Below are positions 35,616 to 47,563 of a DNA stretch of 64,000 nucleotides, piece after piece; position 1 is the first letter of the stretch, and each line of letters begins with the position of its first letter. The notes beneath the pieces are model-generated. The model was not told the DNA's origin. It made no database searches and saw only the letters and a program-made list of their open reading frames with translations. The stretch is from Pseudovirgaria hyperparasitica (taxonomy: Eukaryota; Ascomycota; Dothideomycetes; Acrospermales; Acrospermaceae). The position numbers and the translations under genes are program-made. The stretch spans positions 14,884 to 78,883 of the forward strand of contig NW_022985566.1 of NCBI RefSeq assembly GCF_010093815.1, read 5' to 3'.

Positions 35616-37250
35616 CTGCCACCTCCTCCACCTCCACCTCCTCCACATCCACATCCACCTCCACTTTTCATCATCCACTCACTTTAACTGTAATTAACTT
35701 CTTGTCTCGCTGGCTGAGGGGCTGCTGGTCTGCTGGTCTGCTGGTTGTTGGCGGTTGGATGTCGGCTGCTCTTGCGGGTGAATAAAGGCGAGACCACGGG
35801 CAGCCCCTACATACCACACACACTCTCTCTCTCTCTCTCCACACAGCCCACACAAACATACATACACAGCCATTAATTAACCATTAATCATTAACCATTA
35901 GCCATCACCCGTCATCCATTCGCTATTCCCAGTCGTCGGGTCGACAGGTAACAGGTAACATGCACTGTCCGCTCGCTAATTAATACAAACATAGCAATTT
36001 GTCGCGCACCACAACCTCCTCCAACACATGTGCTCATCGCCCCTCACCAGCTGCACTGGACGCTTCAGCCTTGTCTTGAGCCCTCCTGTGCGCCGCCCAA
36101 TCACGATCCAGTTGAAACCTCTCCTGCACCCTTGCATTTTCTTATAATTGTCAGTGTGTTAGGTGTGTGTCTGTCTGCTGTCTGTGTGTCTGTTTGGGAC
36201 ATGGCGATGGTTACACACTGTTTCTTACATTCGGGTCTTGGGCACTTGGGACGCGGACAGGACGGATCCCCCCCTCTGCGTCCTCCCTTCTTCCTACTAA
36301 TTACCCACTGCAACCTGAAGTCCTTCCCAAGTCCTTTTCCTTAATTACCTTCTCCACTACCCAATCTCTACCTTTCCACCACTCTGTCCTGCAGTGGCGG
36401 CTTCCCTGTCTTCCCCCGCCGTCTGCGACGTCACTGTCCTACTCAAACCTCCATCATCCCTCCAATCTACACTCATTTCTGCTCCATTCGCCCACCTTGA
36501 CCGGCGCCCTAACAAATCAATCTTGTCCCGACTCCTCTTCACTGCCAGCTGATCTGCATCGCGAACGCTACCATTCGCTTGTCGCACCGCCAATTCCAGA
36601 TCATCAAATCTTTTGTTGTGCATCCGCGGTAACCACCTCCATCTACTCATACTCCTTGTTGGGACTGTACCGCGATCCCCACCAAAAACCACACCCCCCT
36701 CCCCTAGCTAGCCGCACTTAGCCGCGGCCTGCCATTCGCAGCCGGGCCTGTCGCCGTCGCGCTCCAGCGCTTCTCTCCACAAACTCCACCCCGTTCAAGC
36801 GACTTGGCATCCTGGCTTGTCCCATGGGCTTCTCCCCAGTCACACGTTCTCTGCTAACTGACAAGTATTTGAAATCTTTTCCATCGTCGCATCTCATTTC
36901 CGCATCGTGAAGGGCCCTGGATGCTCAGGATGGCCTGACTGGTGATCGAGCTGGACCGTCCGGACGAAATCGGCGGACTCCCAACCCTCTGGATGCTTTC
37001 TTTGGTCTTGCCACTCTTCTCTTTGCTGGTGTACCGGCGGTCACATCTCTGTCCTCTTTGTCTTTCAGCTGGGTCTTGCGGAGCGTTCAACACCGCCAAC
37101 TCATCAGTAGACATGAACACGTTGCGTCGCTGCGATTTTCTCTCTTGAGACAGCTGGGACTGAAATTACGCGATCATGACTGGATATTTCGTCTCGTGCC
37201 TGTCCTCCGAGAACATTTTACCACCGCCTCGTAGAATGGTTTGGACTTGA

Positions 37251-39460
37251 TTCTACTACTTTAAAGCCTATCACTCTTGGTTGGTATGTCGCGTAGGGAT
37301 GAGTGGACACTTGTATGACTTCTCGACCTTCTCTCGACCTTCATGAGTTCCAGACGAATTTCTTTGTATGGTTGGAAGAATATTGCTCACAACTTTACAG
37401 GTGATTGCACAAGACGTCGAATACCGAATATGACATTGTCTCAAAATCTCGTTAACCACATGGCAGCGGATGCACAGTCGCGTGGCTCGTTACCATACCG
37501 TGCAACAATAGTATCAGCTCAACCGCGCACCGCCAATCCTCTGCTTCCAACAAGCTTGCTGCAGGCGTCGCTATAAATCTCAGCACCTTCGAACAAAAGA
37601 TCACTCGGTATTGCATACCTTTTTGCATGGGATTCCTGCAGTGGGCAATGCTGCTGGCGCCAATATTGATCATTTTCGATGTGCGATTTGGCAGAGATGG
37701 GCTTCGACCATTGCCGCGGGATTGAGAGTCGCCCTGCATATGTCCAAACCTCACAGGCGGAAATCTCGCATGGACAGCAGGGTCGTACTGCAGAGTCCGC
37801 GCGCCCTGCTGTCCACGACCGAGGTACTCGCGCGCTGGCGTCTCTTTACAATCCGCGCGGCTATTTAATGCGAGACGCCGTGCGTGTACATCGCAAACAT
37901 GCAGCCCTAGCGCTTAGCGGGCGGCAATATGGACCCGACACTGTGGGTCACGACCGCGCGCGTATGGAAGCGCTATTGAGCGCGCGAACGGTGCTTTTAC
38001 GTTCTGATCTGTCGTAACAGGCGCTTATCAGACGCATGTAACCGCTGCTTACGCCCGCCATCCTAGTAGCGCTGTGCCTGACCAGAGGGGGGTCTCTGAC
38101 TGACAGACAGGAGCAAACAAAGTAAGCTTAACCTTCATCCTAGTACTGCAACGGGTGCTACCCAACGGTTTTGTGCGTCGCAAGTACCGCCTTCACATTC
38201 CGACGTCCTCAAAAACATTTCCCAGACGCGATTTGCGAGAGCAATTGGAATGGCGCTTTGGGAACATTCCAATGTTTACTTGGGCCCAAAAATACATCCC
38301 GAGTCGAACGGCTGCCGGTCCTTGTTGTTTGCTAGCTGCTGTGTCCTGCCCATACCTGGCATGGTCGTAGTTCGGTTGCGTCTGCAGCAAACACTATGGG
38401 TAAGCGAAGCGACACAGGCTGATACCGCCAAACCGAAATTATTAAAATGCTCCGTTTGAGCCTTCTTACTAGACATCGCCCGACACGAGATGCAACTTGT
38501 GATACAGCCATCTTTATCGTGTCGTTCAATGAAGCTTCTACGCCGTAGTCTCGTGGCACGTTCCATTCCCGCCTCGGAGAGCCGCATTGCGTACAACACA
38601 CTGCGCCGTATACGATCCCGAGGCCTTGAACGCAGCCACGATCTGAGACTTGAACCCTCTCTAATCACTTATTGACACATCCTGGACGCATCGCCTCGCC
38701 TGCCTGTCCGATGCGTCTGGACCTCGCAGGTTCAGAGCTGCATGCTGCTTTACAGCACGTTCTTCTCGCCTCGCATCACACGTCGCGTGCAGATGAATTC
38801 GTGAGGGATGGTCCTGGACCGGAAATGTACGGTTCTGGCCCGCTCGTATGATCCCGCGATCCCGCGATCCCGCGACCCAGGAAGCTGTTCTCACTACTTG
38901 CCTCTTTCTCAAGGAAACCTGTCATAACCAGGTGTATTAGAGCAGGCTGATTCTGTCTAGCCATCTTCGCAATCGCGTCCAATGTGAGGCTCTAATGGAT
39001 CAACCCGGTGCTTAGTAGATCGGCACTCTGCTAAGATCTGTCAGTTAGCGCTTCCCACCTTGTGGGCAGGCCCTCCAGCACTGTTTGTTGGACACATTGA
39101 TGTTCTCTCTCTCTCTCTTCTCTATCTATCTCATCTCTCTCCTCAGCAGTCGCTGTGTAATTAACAGATACACCACCCATTATCTAACCACTCCCTCATC
39201 CCTGCGAAGTATCCATCCTATGCGCTTCGTTGCTTTGCCTGACCCTATGTTCCATGTTTTTTTTTTCGCGCGACAGGACATCCTCGTCGCGCACCGTGTG
39301 AAATCACACACCTACTAATCTGACCCCCAAATTAACAAACACCACACCACTTTCACCATATCGCCCCTCGAAGCTCGAGCCTTTCCTGCAGCTAGCCTCC
39401 TCTAGTTCCTGAATAGCGTTTTCATGCTTTGTGCCTTTCCAATGGGGCTCAAAGGCTAAG
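37251..39460. other. Intergenic without recognisable gene
   Basis: Open frames are short and unlike known proteins on both strands. An inverted repeat with 12-bp arms lies at 37,771-37,782 and 37,804-37,815. A GATCCCGC unit is repeated three times near 38,848-38,872. A CT-rich stretch lies at about 39,100-39,140. Confidence 0.55.
37771..37815. repeat. Inverted repeat, 12-bp arms
   Basis: TGGACAGCAGGG at 37,771-37,782 pairs with CCCTGCTGTCCA at 37,804-37,815, leaving a 21-nt GC-rich loop. Function unknown. Confidence 0.75.
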
Positions 39461-39614
39461 AAAAAAAAACGGAGATAAATATGCCTGCCGGCGTTTCGGC
39501 TGCTTTTAAGCTTCCGACGGACTACGACTGCTCTCTTACCTATTACCACCACCATAACCAACCATTAGCTACACTACACTACCTAGACTCGGCGGCGAGC
39601 GCAGAACGGACCGA

Positions 39615-39666
39615 TCGACCAACCGACCGACCGACCGACCGGGTGGGGCAGAAGGCAAGGCAGAAG

Positions 39667-39717
<51 letters not shown>

Positions 39718-40256
39718 ACAGCGGGATTGACATTACATTACATTGCATTGCATTCTGTGCTTGCTTACTGGACTGCTCTGTCGGTTTCATCATGTATCTG
39801 CTAGGTAGGTAGGTAGGTAGGTAGGTAGGTAGGTGGCTAGCTAGATATCGTGTGTTTGTTGCTAGGATTCCTGGGAGGAAGGGAAGGGAAGGGGAGGGAA
39901 GGGAAGGGAAGGGAAGGGAAGGTAGAACAGCTTGTAAGAAAATCAATTGCCGATATAACAAGTCGAAAACTTGAAGAAAGGACAGATGTATGTATATATA
40001 TGTGAGATTACGTTTTTATTATACTTGGGGGTTATGGGGGTACTTTTCCGTCTTTCTTTCTTTCCTTTCTTTCTGCTTGTCTTGGTTTTTTTGGTCGTGT
40101 TGTATGAGGGATGAATGAATGAATGAGTGAGCGATAGGGCGTTAATTTTCGGTGGAGTTCCTTGGGATGGGAGTTATTTAGGTATGACGGTTTGATGGAT
40201 GGATGGATTGATATATATATATATATGGTTTGGATCTAGGTAGGTAGGTAGGTAGG
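39615..40256. repeat. Cluster of simple tandem repeats
   Basis: Within about 640 bp there are ACCG repeats (about 39,618-39,640), GGCA repeats (about 39,666-39,717, some 13 units), TAGG repeats (about 39,801-39,834), GGGAA repeats (about 39,876-39,921), TGAA repeats near 40,110, an AT run (about 40,209-40,226) and TAGG repeats again (about 40,235-40,256). They lie downstream of the PI31 stop codon; the rightmost may fall in its 3' UTR. Confidence 0.9.
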
Positions 40257-40459
40257 TGATGATGCAAAATGGTTTATATTCATTTATCCATACAGCTTCG
40301 GTGACTTCTTTCTCTCTCTCTCTCTCTCCCTATGCCTCTGCTATGCAGCCTTTCTTTCTACCTCAGGTACATCTACCTTTCACGAACAATGCAGATATAC
40401 GAACGCATACACACACGCGTACACAAGCTATAAGAACCCCATCTACCCCAACCCGCTCA

Positions 40460-41740
40460 TCAGATGAAATCACCATCGCCAAAGCCCCCAAACGGATTCG
40501 GCGGCCGTCCACCCATGCCACCGCCCCCACCAGGAAACCTCCCACCACCTCCCATCATCCTATCCCTTGGCGCACCCCCAGGTCCTACAGGATCATATCT
40601 CGCCCCAGGCGGCGCACTGGGGTCATACCCGCCTAACCCTCCTCCCGCACCGCCGCCGCCGCCAAACAAGGGATCGTCAAAGGTCGGATGCATGCCTCCG
40701 CCCATGCCCCCTGGCCGCGGCAGTCCACCGCCGAAGCCAGGCCGTATTGGATCGTTCGGACCTAAGCCCGGCGGATAGAGATCGTCGTGTCCGATGCTGA
40801 AGGGTGCGCGAGCACCACCACCACCCGGTTGCGGGAGGCGTCCTGGGCCGCGGAGGATTTCGTGCTCGTCGTCGAAGCCGGGGATGGGTTCGGGGAGGGG
40901 ACGGGATGTGCCGCGCGGAGGCATGGCGAGGGGGTCGTCGAAGGGGTGAGGGCGTGCCGGCTGTGGTAGGTATGTGTCGCGGAGGGGCTGCCGGTCGTGG
41001 CGGGCTGGAGCGTCGCGGCGCTGGTCTTGTGCTGATGGTGCCGTTGTTGTTGTTGTGGATGTGGACGCTGTGGGTTGCTGCTCTTCCGAGTACCCCGGCT
41101 TTGTGATTCCCGGTGCGAGTTTCTGGATGACGGCGACTTTGAAGAGGGCGCTGAGGTCCATCAGACGGCCGGACGAGATGAAGACGTCCGTGATTGTTTT
41201 GCGCGGGTCTGCGGTGTCGGAGGGTGTGCTTGGCAGGCTTGATTCGGAGAGGAAGTCCTTGATTATGACCTCGCAGGACGCGGTGCGGTCGTCGCCTACA
41301 CCTTCGCCGTGGATCATGGCTTTGTTTCTGAATTGGTTGACTTGGATCTCAAATCTCATGGCCGATTGGGCGTGTGCGTATGTGAAAGCATATGATTCCC
41401 GTGGGCCCTCTTCTGTTCCGTCGCTCCGTATCCTCGTATTCCACGTCTTCGGCAGTCGTTGTGTGTCGGCGTTGTCGGAGCTGATCTCGTTCTCTGTCCC
41501 AATCGTCCTTAGTCTTCATTGGGATATACTGTCCGAGCTATAGGACTTACCAAGCTTCTGGTCTTTGCCCAGGGCTACCAGCCGAAATCCAACGGCTATC
41601 ATGCATGCGTTGACTGCAAGTGCGACTGCTTCATGTCCATTGCGGAGCTGTGGCGATGCATCTGACGGCAAACTCGCGGCCATGAAGGCTGCGAGCGAGC
41701 CGGCACTGAGCGGATTGCCCGCCGTATTGGGCAGGACCAT
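40460..41740 (-). CDS. Proteasome inhibitor PI31-like regulator
   Basis: Predicted 407-aa PI31/Fub1-family protein, which binds the 20S proteasome and regulates its activity or assembly. Exons on the minus strand: 41740-41551 and 41493-40460, with a 57-bp intron; the acceptor giving KLE-NEISS keeps the frame. The N-terminal half is the PI31 N-domain (start MVLPNTAGNPLSAGSLAAFMAASLP, then VNQFRNKAMIHG). The C-terminal half is the Pro/Gly-rich PI31 tail: HDDLYPPGLGPNDP followed by GGMHPTFDDPLFGG, the family signature, then Gly-rich repeats ending FGDGDFI. Large open frames on the plus strand here are composition shadows of the Gly/Pro tail. It is tandem with atg18, the gene upstream. Confidence 0.93.
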
Positions 41741-42264
41741 GGTTCGAATGGCGTAGTTGCAATGAATCCGAATATGGACTTGGGTGCGGAGGAAAAAGAG
41801 CCTGCTGCTTCATGAGATATCCGTAGCTTCAGCTCAAGGCAGACAGTGGTGACGTCGGGCCGCGGGTGGGACACAAATGTGGGGAGCTTGATGCCCGGAG
41901 CTAAGCCGCGCCTCAGCCTCGAATATAGCTGCATTCAAGGCGAAGATAGTGTTTGTGTGAAATGCGCCTTGTCTATCCATCTCCCTTCGGATGTGGTTTA
42001 ATCGAACAGTAACGTTATTAATATCGATATCTCTAACAAGCTATGTAGTCATGCGGTCCACCTCATACACACAAATCAATCGAGGTCGCATACCCTGGGT
42101 AACTGGAATGGTCTCACATACTGCATAGTAAACCAAACAATAACGCCGGATAATGCTATGTAACGGCAGTTCATAAGAGTCAATGTCTGCTCAAAAGCCT
42201 TGCAAGCGATTGTCAACGCGTTCAATATGGCGCCTGGAGTCTCTTAAGGGGTATATTAATTAAA
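41741..42264. promoter_or_regulatory. Intergenic between atg18 and PI31 genes
   Basis: 524 bp holding the atg18 3' UTR and the PI31 promoter. No further gene is supported; open frames overlapping PI31 exon 1 in other frames are shadows. Confidence 0.55.
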
Positions 42265-43764
42265 TCAATCATCTAACATGGACCGTCCGAGGATGTCGCT
42301 ACTGCCAATAATGCTATGATACACGTCAGTGGTAATATGATTGGACGCCAGGCACGACTCACGAATGACTTTTTACCAGCGTTCCCTCGCCGCCTTTCTC
42401 AAGGTCGATATTGAAGACATAGTAGTTGCCCTCGCTCGTAACGACCATGACTTGTGGACCGTTGTTGCTCAATGCAACTACAGAGCGTACCGGCCCGGTG
42501 TTGGATGGGTTTTGTGATCTGGGGATTTTCACCCAGGCAAAGTCTCGCGACGGCTCCCAGATCTCTGCTACAGCACTTGGTAGGTAACCACCTACAGTGG
42601 CTGCGAAAGTTTTTCCAACATTTTGAGATGTCCGTCGGATCATGCTCGCAAATGTCGGATTCAAGGCTTTTCGATCGTGTGTCGTGTCCACCCCACTGGC
42701 GTCCATTAATGAGTTGTACCTTGTCTCTTCGCTGCTAGGGCTTGAGCTACGCCCATCTACCGAAGACTTGGTAAGATCTGATATCGAGGTGATACTGCTT
42801 CCTCGTGTGTGTCGAGCAGCAGCTGACAAGCGGAATATATGAACAGTATCGCTTGCCGACGACACACACAATAATGTGGACGTTGAGTTGAGAGACATGC
42901 TCTGGATTGTGGAAGGCATCGAACCACGCCGGAACTGGAACAGTTTTTGGGCATCCGGTACAGAAAAAACTCTTATGATCGTGCCCTTTTCTGATGCCGT
43001 TGCCAGAAGCGATCCCTCGTTATTCAAAGCCACGCAGGATAATGGTGTCTGGTGGGCTTGGATAACATTGACTGCCTCTTTCCTTGTTGCGTCATATATC
43101 AGAACCTCTCCAGAGGATGGTGTTACGTGCCCTTGACTCGGAGGAGCATGTGATGGTGGTGTATAGGCGGAGGAGGAGGCTTTCTGTGGCAAGGGATAAA
43201 CGAGATAGTTGTTGTCGGAGGAAGGAGATAACGCGCAGATAGCTGTAGCGCTGTGAGCCGGGCCTCTAAAAGCGCGCAGAGATATGCATACCATTTGGAT
43301 TGGGCGAGGTGTCTAATGCGCCGAGATGGGTCATATTACTGATATCGTATAGGTGTATTGTTCCTTCCATCACAACCACCAGGCGTTTCCTATTCATTCT
43401 GACGGCCAAAATCCTCGAAGGAAACGTGAGCTCGCATATCGTAGAATGTCTCTGTATGGAATTAGCCTCACTGGCGGCAGTATTCCACGACAAACGCCAG
43501 CTACCTTTGTATTCTGTATTCGGAGAAGTCGCGGTGACAGGCTTATCGCAACAAGTGAAGTGGAGAATAGCATCTCGAGGAGGGCAATATCACCCTCCTC
43601 AGTTTCGAAGCATTTTGAGAAAGGTTCGGTAGAGTAGAGCCTGAAACCCTTGGTAGTACCTTGGTTGTGGAGTTAGAGAGTGCTGTAAGCTGGGAGTCAG
43701 CCAACTTACCAACACCAAGAAGTGTACGGTCCTGGTTGAACGTGACGAAGTTCATTGCAAACAC
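42265..43764 (-). CDS. atg18: Autophagy-related PROPPIN Atg18
   Basis: Predicted 432-aa WD-repeat beta-propeller that binds phosphatidylinositol 3-phosphate and works with Atg2 at the phagophore and vacuole. Exons on the minus strand: 43764-43710, 43659-43505, 43451-43292, 43242-42363 and 42313-42265, with introns of 49-53 bp and intact phases. The start [19 protein letters not shown] is typical of the family, as are [27 protein letters not shown] and [13 protein letters not shown]. The lipid-binding motif is FRRG, in KLFQFRRGS. The Ser-rich insert between later blades fits the family loop. The last 16-codon exon, ending GRSMLDD, is less certain. It is divergent from the TYW4 gene across 361 bp. 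Confidence 0.95.
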
Positions 43765-44125
43765 GAGTACTTCCGCAGTCGGATAAGCTTGGTTGGATAG
43801 ACAGGTTCTGAGGCAGTGTAGGCAGATGCGCGTTGGTATGTAATTATAGAAAAGTCACCGTAGGGCGACAGACGTCAAGCAGACCATAGAGTTGTATGTT
43901 CACGATGTGTATTTTGCCTGGATAGGCAGCTTTGAAGTGGCTGGTGAAGACATCATTCGCAGTCTGCCCTGCATGAGCTCTGCGTGGGCCTGCATGATCC
44001 GTGCTCTACCAGCGGGGCTGGGTGGGCTGGCTGGCAGAACTTCGGCACGTCATCGAAAATCTTCGACACCTTAATTAGTAGAGATGCTATTGTGACTCTT
44101 TCTAGCCAGCATTGTTTCATTCGAG
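43765..44125. promoter_or_regulatory. Bidirectional promoter, atg18 / TYW4 homologue
   Basis: 361 bp between two divergent start codons. No specific element is assigned. Confidence 0.6.
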
Positions 44126-47100
44126 ATGCCCAGTCTTGATCAAAGTGGTATGGCAGCACCATGCGTGGAAACACCAGCTGGCGCCTCGGCAGAGAAACGC
44201 AGAATAGCAAAGGCTGCACGTTTGAGAAGGATCAAGCAACAGGAGGACGACAGTATTATGGGTGTAAGTAAGTCTATGGACCTCCTCATGACCAGCATGG
44301 GCTGACTGGCCTAGACAAATGATAGTAGTATTGTATCAAAGAGGAGCGTTTCTAAGCTGTACTACCCTGATGAGCCCGACTTCTACGAACCCGTGACTGC
44401 AAGGTTTCAAAGGAGACATCCCCTAATAAACCGTGGCTACTGGCTACGTATGCAAGCTGTGGAACATACTGTATTACAATTCCTTGATGAGAATCAAGGA
44501 AGTCCCAAGGCGGTCGTGAATCTTGGCTGTGGATAGTAAGGTGCTTGTATATTTCGTGGACTAGTCTTACACACAACAGCGATCCATTACCATGGCAATT
44601 CTGGCATAGATACCCTACGAGGTGTGAGGGAACGCTTTTTGTTGATGTTGACTACCCGGATCTTATTCGGAAAAAAGAGTCGTTCATTTCTCGTAGCCCC
44701 TTACTTCAACAGGAAGTACCAGCTCTGTCCAGCGTGGGCCCTGAGAGTAACACGGTTCTCACCTGCGGCGAAAAGTATGCTCTCGTTGGCTGTGACCTCC
44801 GGGAACTGAAGCAATTCGAGAAATTGCTTTTGGAAATTCTCAATCTGCGTGGAACAAGCATTCTCTTCATTGCAGAAGTCTCGATGACGTATATGCGAGT
44901 TGATGATGCAGATGCGTTGATTAGATGGGCGAATACCATTGAGCATGGTATAGACTGTCTGATATGCTTGCATATGGAGCTAACAGTGTATAGCACAGTT
45001 CTGCATGTTAGAGCAGTACCTTCCGGATGGGTCTAGTCACCCCTTCGCAGCTACAATGCTTGCGCATTTTAACAAGCTCGGCACTCCGCTACAGGCCATA
45101 CCGCGATATCCAAGACTTGAAGACCACCGGGAAAGATTTGGAAGACTCGGCTGGCCTAGTGTGCAGGTACAAAGTCTCTGGACTTTGTGGAACAACCTTC
45201 AGATAGTAAAGACACACCAACGGCATTCACTCGACATTGCGGAACCTTTTGATGAGTGGGAAGAGTTTGCTCTTTTTGCAGGCCACTACTTCCTGCTGAT
45301 CGCGTCAAATGGACCCTTGCGTACGAAATTGGAATGCTCAGACGAAACCGGGACGCCCAAGATTTCTGCCACGGATGCGGTGGAAGAGCCACGAAAGGCT
45401 TTATCTTTCTCTCCAATCGAGTTTACCGATAAAGCGAAGTATGGAACGAATGCAGGTGTCCGTCGGTTTGCGGCGTGTGTGAGGAGCCAGAACGAGGTCG
45501 TTTGTTCCGGTGGCCTTGGTGCACATGGTCGACTAACATCCGAAGACGTCTGGTCCAGGGGCCTGGAAGTACCAGGAACAGATACGCCTATCCGGTGGAC
45601 TTTGACCGAGAGACAAAGCAACATGCCTGAGTCTCGTGTGAGCCACACTATCACAAAGCTTGGGAACAAATCGAACGGGACCTTGCTCATGGCTGGTGGA
45701 AGATCTTCCCCCAAGACCGTGTTCGAAGACTGTTATCAATTTGAGGATAACCAATGGTCGCTGTGTGGTACATTGCAGCCTGGCCGCTTCAGACACTGTG
45801 TCGTTCCTACTTCTACCGGAATCCTAACGACAGGTGGGAAGACTGCAGCAGGAGAAGTACTCAGTGAATGGAGGTACTGGTCGAAGCTTGCGGGATGGGT
45901 AAAAATCACATTGCGTGAAAAGGACCACGTCCCTCCTGCCCGATTTGGCGGTGTCATGTGCCGGAGACCTGGAGGTGATAGAGGAATTCTCTTTGGGGGC
46001 ATGGACAAGAATGGAATAGTCCTGACAGACATGTGGGAATGGCAATTTAATCTTACGGAACAGGGCCCGCAGGTGTCTTGTAGGCCAATTTCTGTTAGCA
46101 TCGCCCAAGCCATAGAAGGGGCTAATTATAGTCGATTCGGCGCAAACCTCATTGCCGTCCCTGGTTCCAGTCAGCACTCTCCTGTATCATCTGCCAGCTA
46201 CAGCTTTATGCTTGTTGGGGGTATTAGCCACAATGGCGTTATACCCGCGTCTGAGGAAATTGTTTGGCTTAATTTCGTCGAAAGACTAATAGAAGATGCC
46301 GTTCACCCTTCGGCCTGCAGAGTCCTAACAAAAGGGTGCTACCAACGTCTCCCGGCTACGTCCATCAGGAATCCTCGACCACTTCTCATTGGATGTGCAG
46401 CAACAAAAGTTTCTGACGATCAAGATATACAAATCTCAGAAATTGAAGGCGTTCACGAAGAATACGATATCGCTCATATGTACGAAGTTCTCATCTGCGG
46501 CGGGGGTGCCGTATGCTTCTCTTTTGGTAGCTTCCATAATCGAACAAGCTACTCATTAGTAGAAGATTTTGGTACACTAGGACGCAAGAATATATTGCGT
46601 TCACCGCATGTATACGATGCGCAGAAGGTCTATGGTGGCATCCCTCAGGTTGAGGAGATCAAGGTCAACACCAAGGAAGATTTTGATATGATCGTTACCA
46701 ATGCAAAACCCGTCATCATCCGTGGGTCTGATGTAGGCTCTTGTACCGAATTATGGACGCACGAGTACTTGGTTGAGCATATTGGTGCCGAAACAGAGAT
46801 CATAGTCCATTCATGCCCAAACAATCGCATGACTTTCTCACAGAAGAACTTTTCATACGTCAAACAGGCCTTTGGCGACTTTATCAAGGCCATTCAATCA
46901 GGCGAGAAACTATACCTCCGTTCAGTCTCAAATAAGCAGCCCTTCAAACAACCGACGAAGCTCGACCTGGACTTCCCAGGTCTTGCCGCAGACTTCCAGC
47001 TTCCAGGTGCATTGCAGCGAGTCAAGGATGCATTGCATAGCTCGCCACTGAGGATATCTGGCCCTGTCAGGCTCTGGCTCCATTATGATGTACTAGCAAA

Positions 47101-47563
47101 CGTTCTATGCCAGGTTCGTGGGACAAAGACCATAAGGCTGTATCCGCCAGGCGATGTTGATCTTCTTGGTTTTGGACCGGGGTCATCAAGTTCAAATATC
47201 GATGTATTTGGTACTGAAATAATTCCTCATACATGTCCTGTCGATGCAAAGTTACAACCTGGCGACATCTTATACATACCTCCAATGTGGATGCATGGAG
47301 CCATGCCAACAGCAGGAAACAGTGTCGCAGTGAATTGTTTCTTCAGAAACCTGGAGACGGGCTATGCGATGGGCAAAGACGTGTACGGCAATCGAGACCT
47401 ACAATCGTACGAACAAGGACGAAGAGATGTCGAAAAGTTGGTACGATCGTTCGATGGGATACCCAGGGACATTCGACGATTCTATCTTCAGCGGTTGGCG
47501 GCTGAGTTGCGATCTCATGCTGGGGGCGAAGAGTGTGTCGAGGCCGAGGAGGATCAGCATTGA
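44126..47563 (+). CDS. ppm2: Ppm2/TYW4-type wybutosine enzyme: LCM methyltransferase, Kelch, JmjC
   Basis: Predicted 1,098-aa tRNA wybutosine-synthesizing protein 4, which methylates and methoxycarbonylates the side chain of wybutosine at position 37 of tRNA-Phe. Exons: 44126-44263, 44315-44535, 44580-44947, 44994-47563, with introns of 44-51 bp. The leucine-carboxyl-methyltransferase-like domain fills about residues 45-340, with SIVSKRSV, LINRGYWLRMQAVE, the SAM-binding VVNLGCGYDPLPW and FVDVDYPDL. A Kelch propeller follows at about 390-640 (repeated GG...RFG...GG units). The JmjC/cupin domain lies at about 770-1,060, with H939-x-D941 (LHYD) and H1010 (WMHGAMP) as probable metal ligands. The start is supported by the frame and the basic MPSLD... 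leader, though a few residues either way are possible. Confidence 0.95.

Larger units (their letters stand above)
34601..37250. promoter_or_regulatory. Gene-free, promoter-like region with strand-asymmetric tracts
   Basis: No protein gene is seen. A TATA-like GTTATAAATT at about 34,617 precedes a C-rich run at 34,655-34,687. A CAT microsatellite follows at 35,006-35,060, then G-rich DNA at 35,171-35,615, C-rich CCACCT repeats at about 35,620-35,665, and a CT/CA-rich stretch at about 35,815-35,870. Pyrimidine-rich DNA continues to about 36,720. In fungi such tracts usually mark promoters and leaders, but no coding region follows on the plus strand before 44,126. A non-coding transcript is possible but not shown. 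Confidence 0.4.

Noticed and set aside
36167-36721. 184-codon plus-strand open frame
   Set aside because: It lies in pyrimidine-rich DNA and encodes Ser/Leu/Pro-rich low-complexity sequence with no motif.
38290-38330. Minus-strand GTTCGACTC resembling a tRNA B-box
   Set aside because: No A-box, anticodon arm or acceptor stem can be found at the right distance.
40460-41543. Long plus-strand open frames antisense to the PI31 gene
   Set aside because: They mirror the Gly/Pro-rich codons of PI31; the minus strand has clear family signatures.
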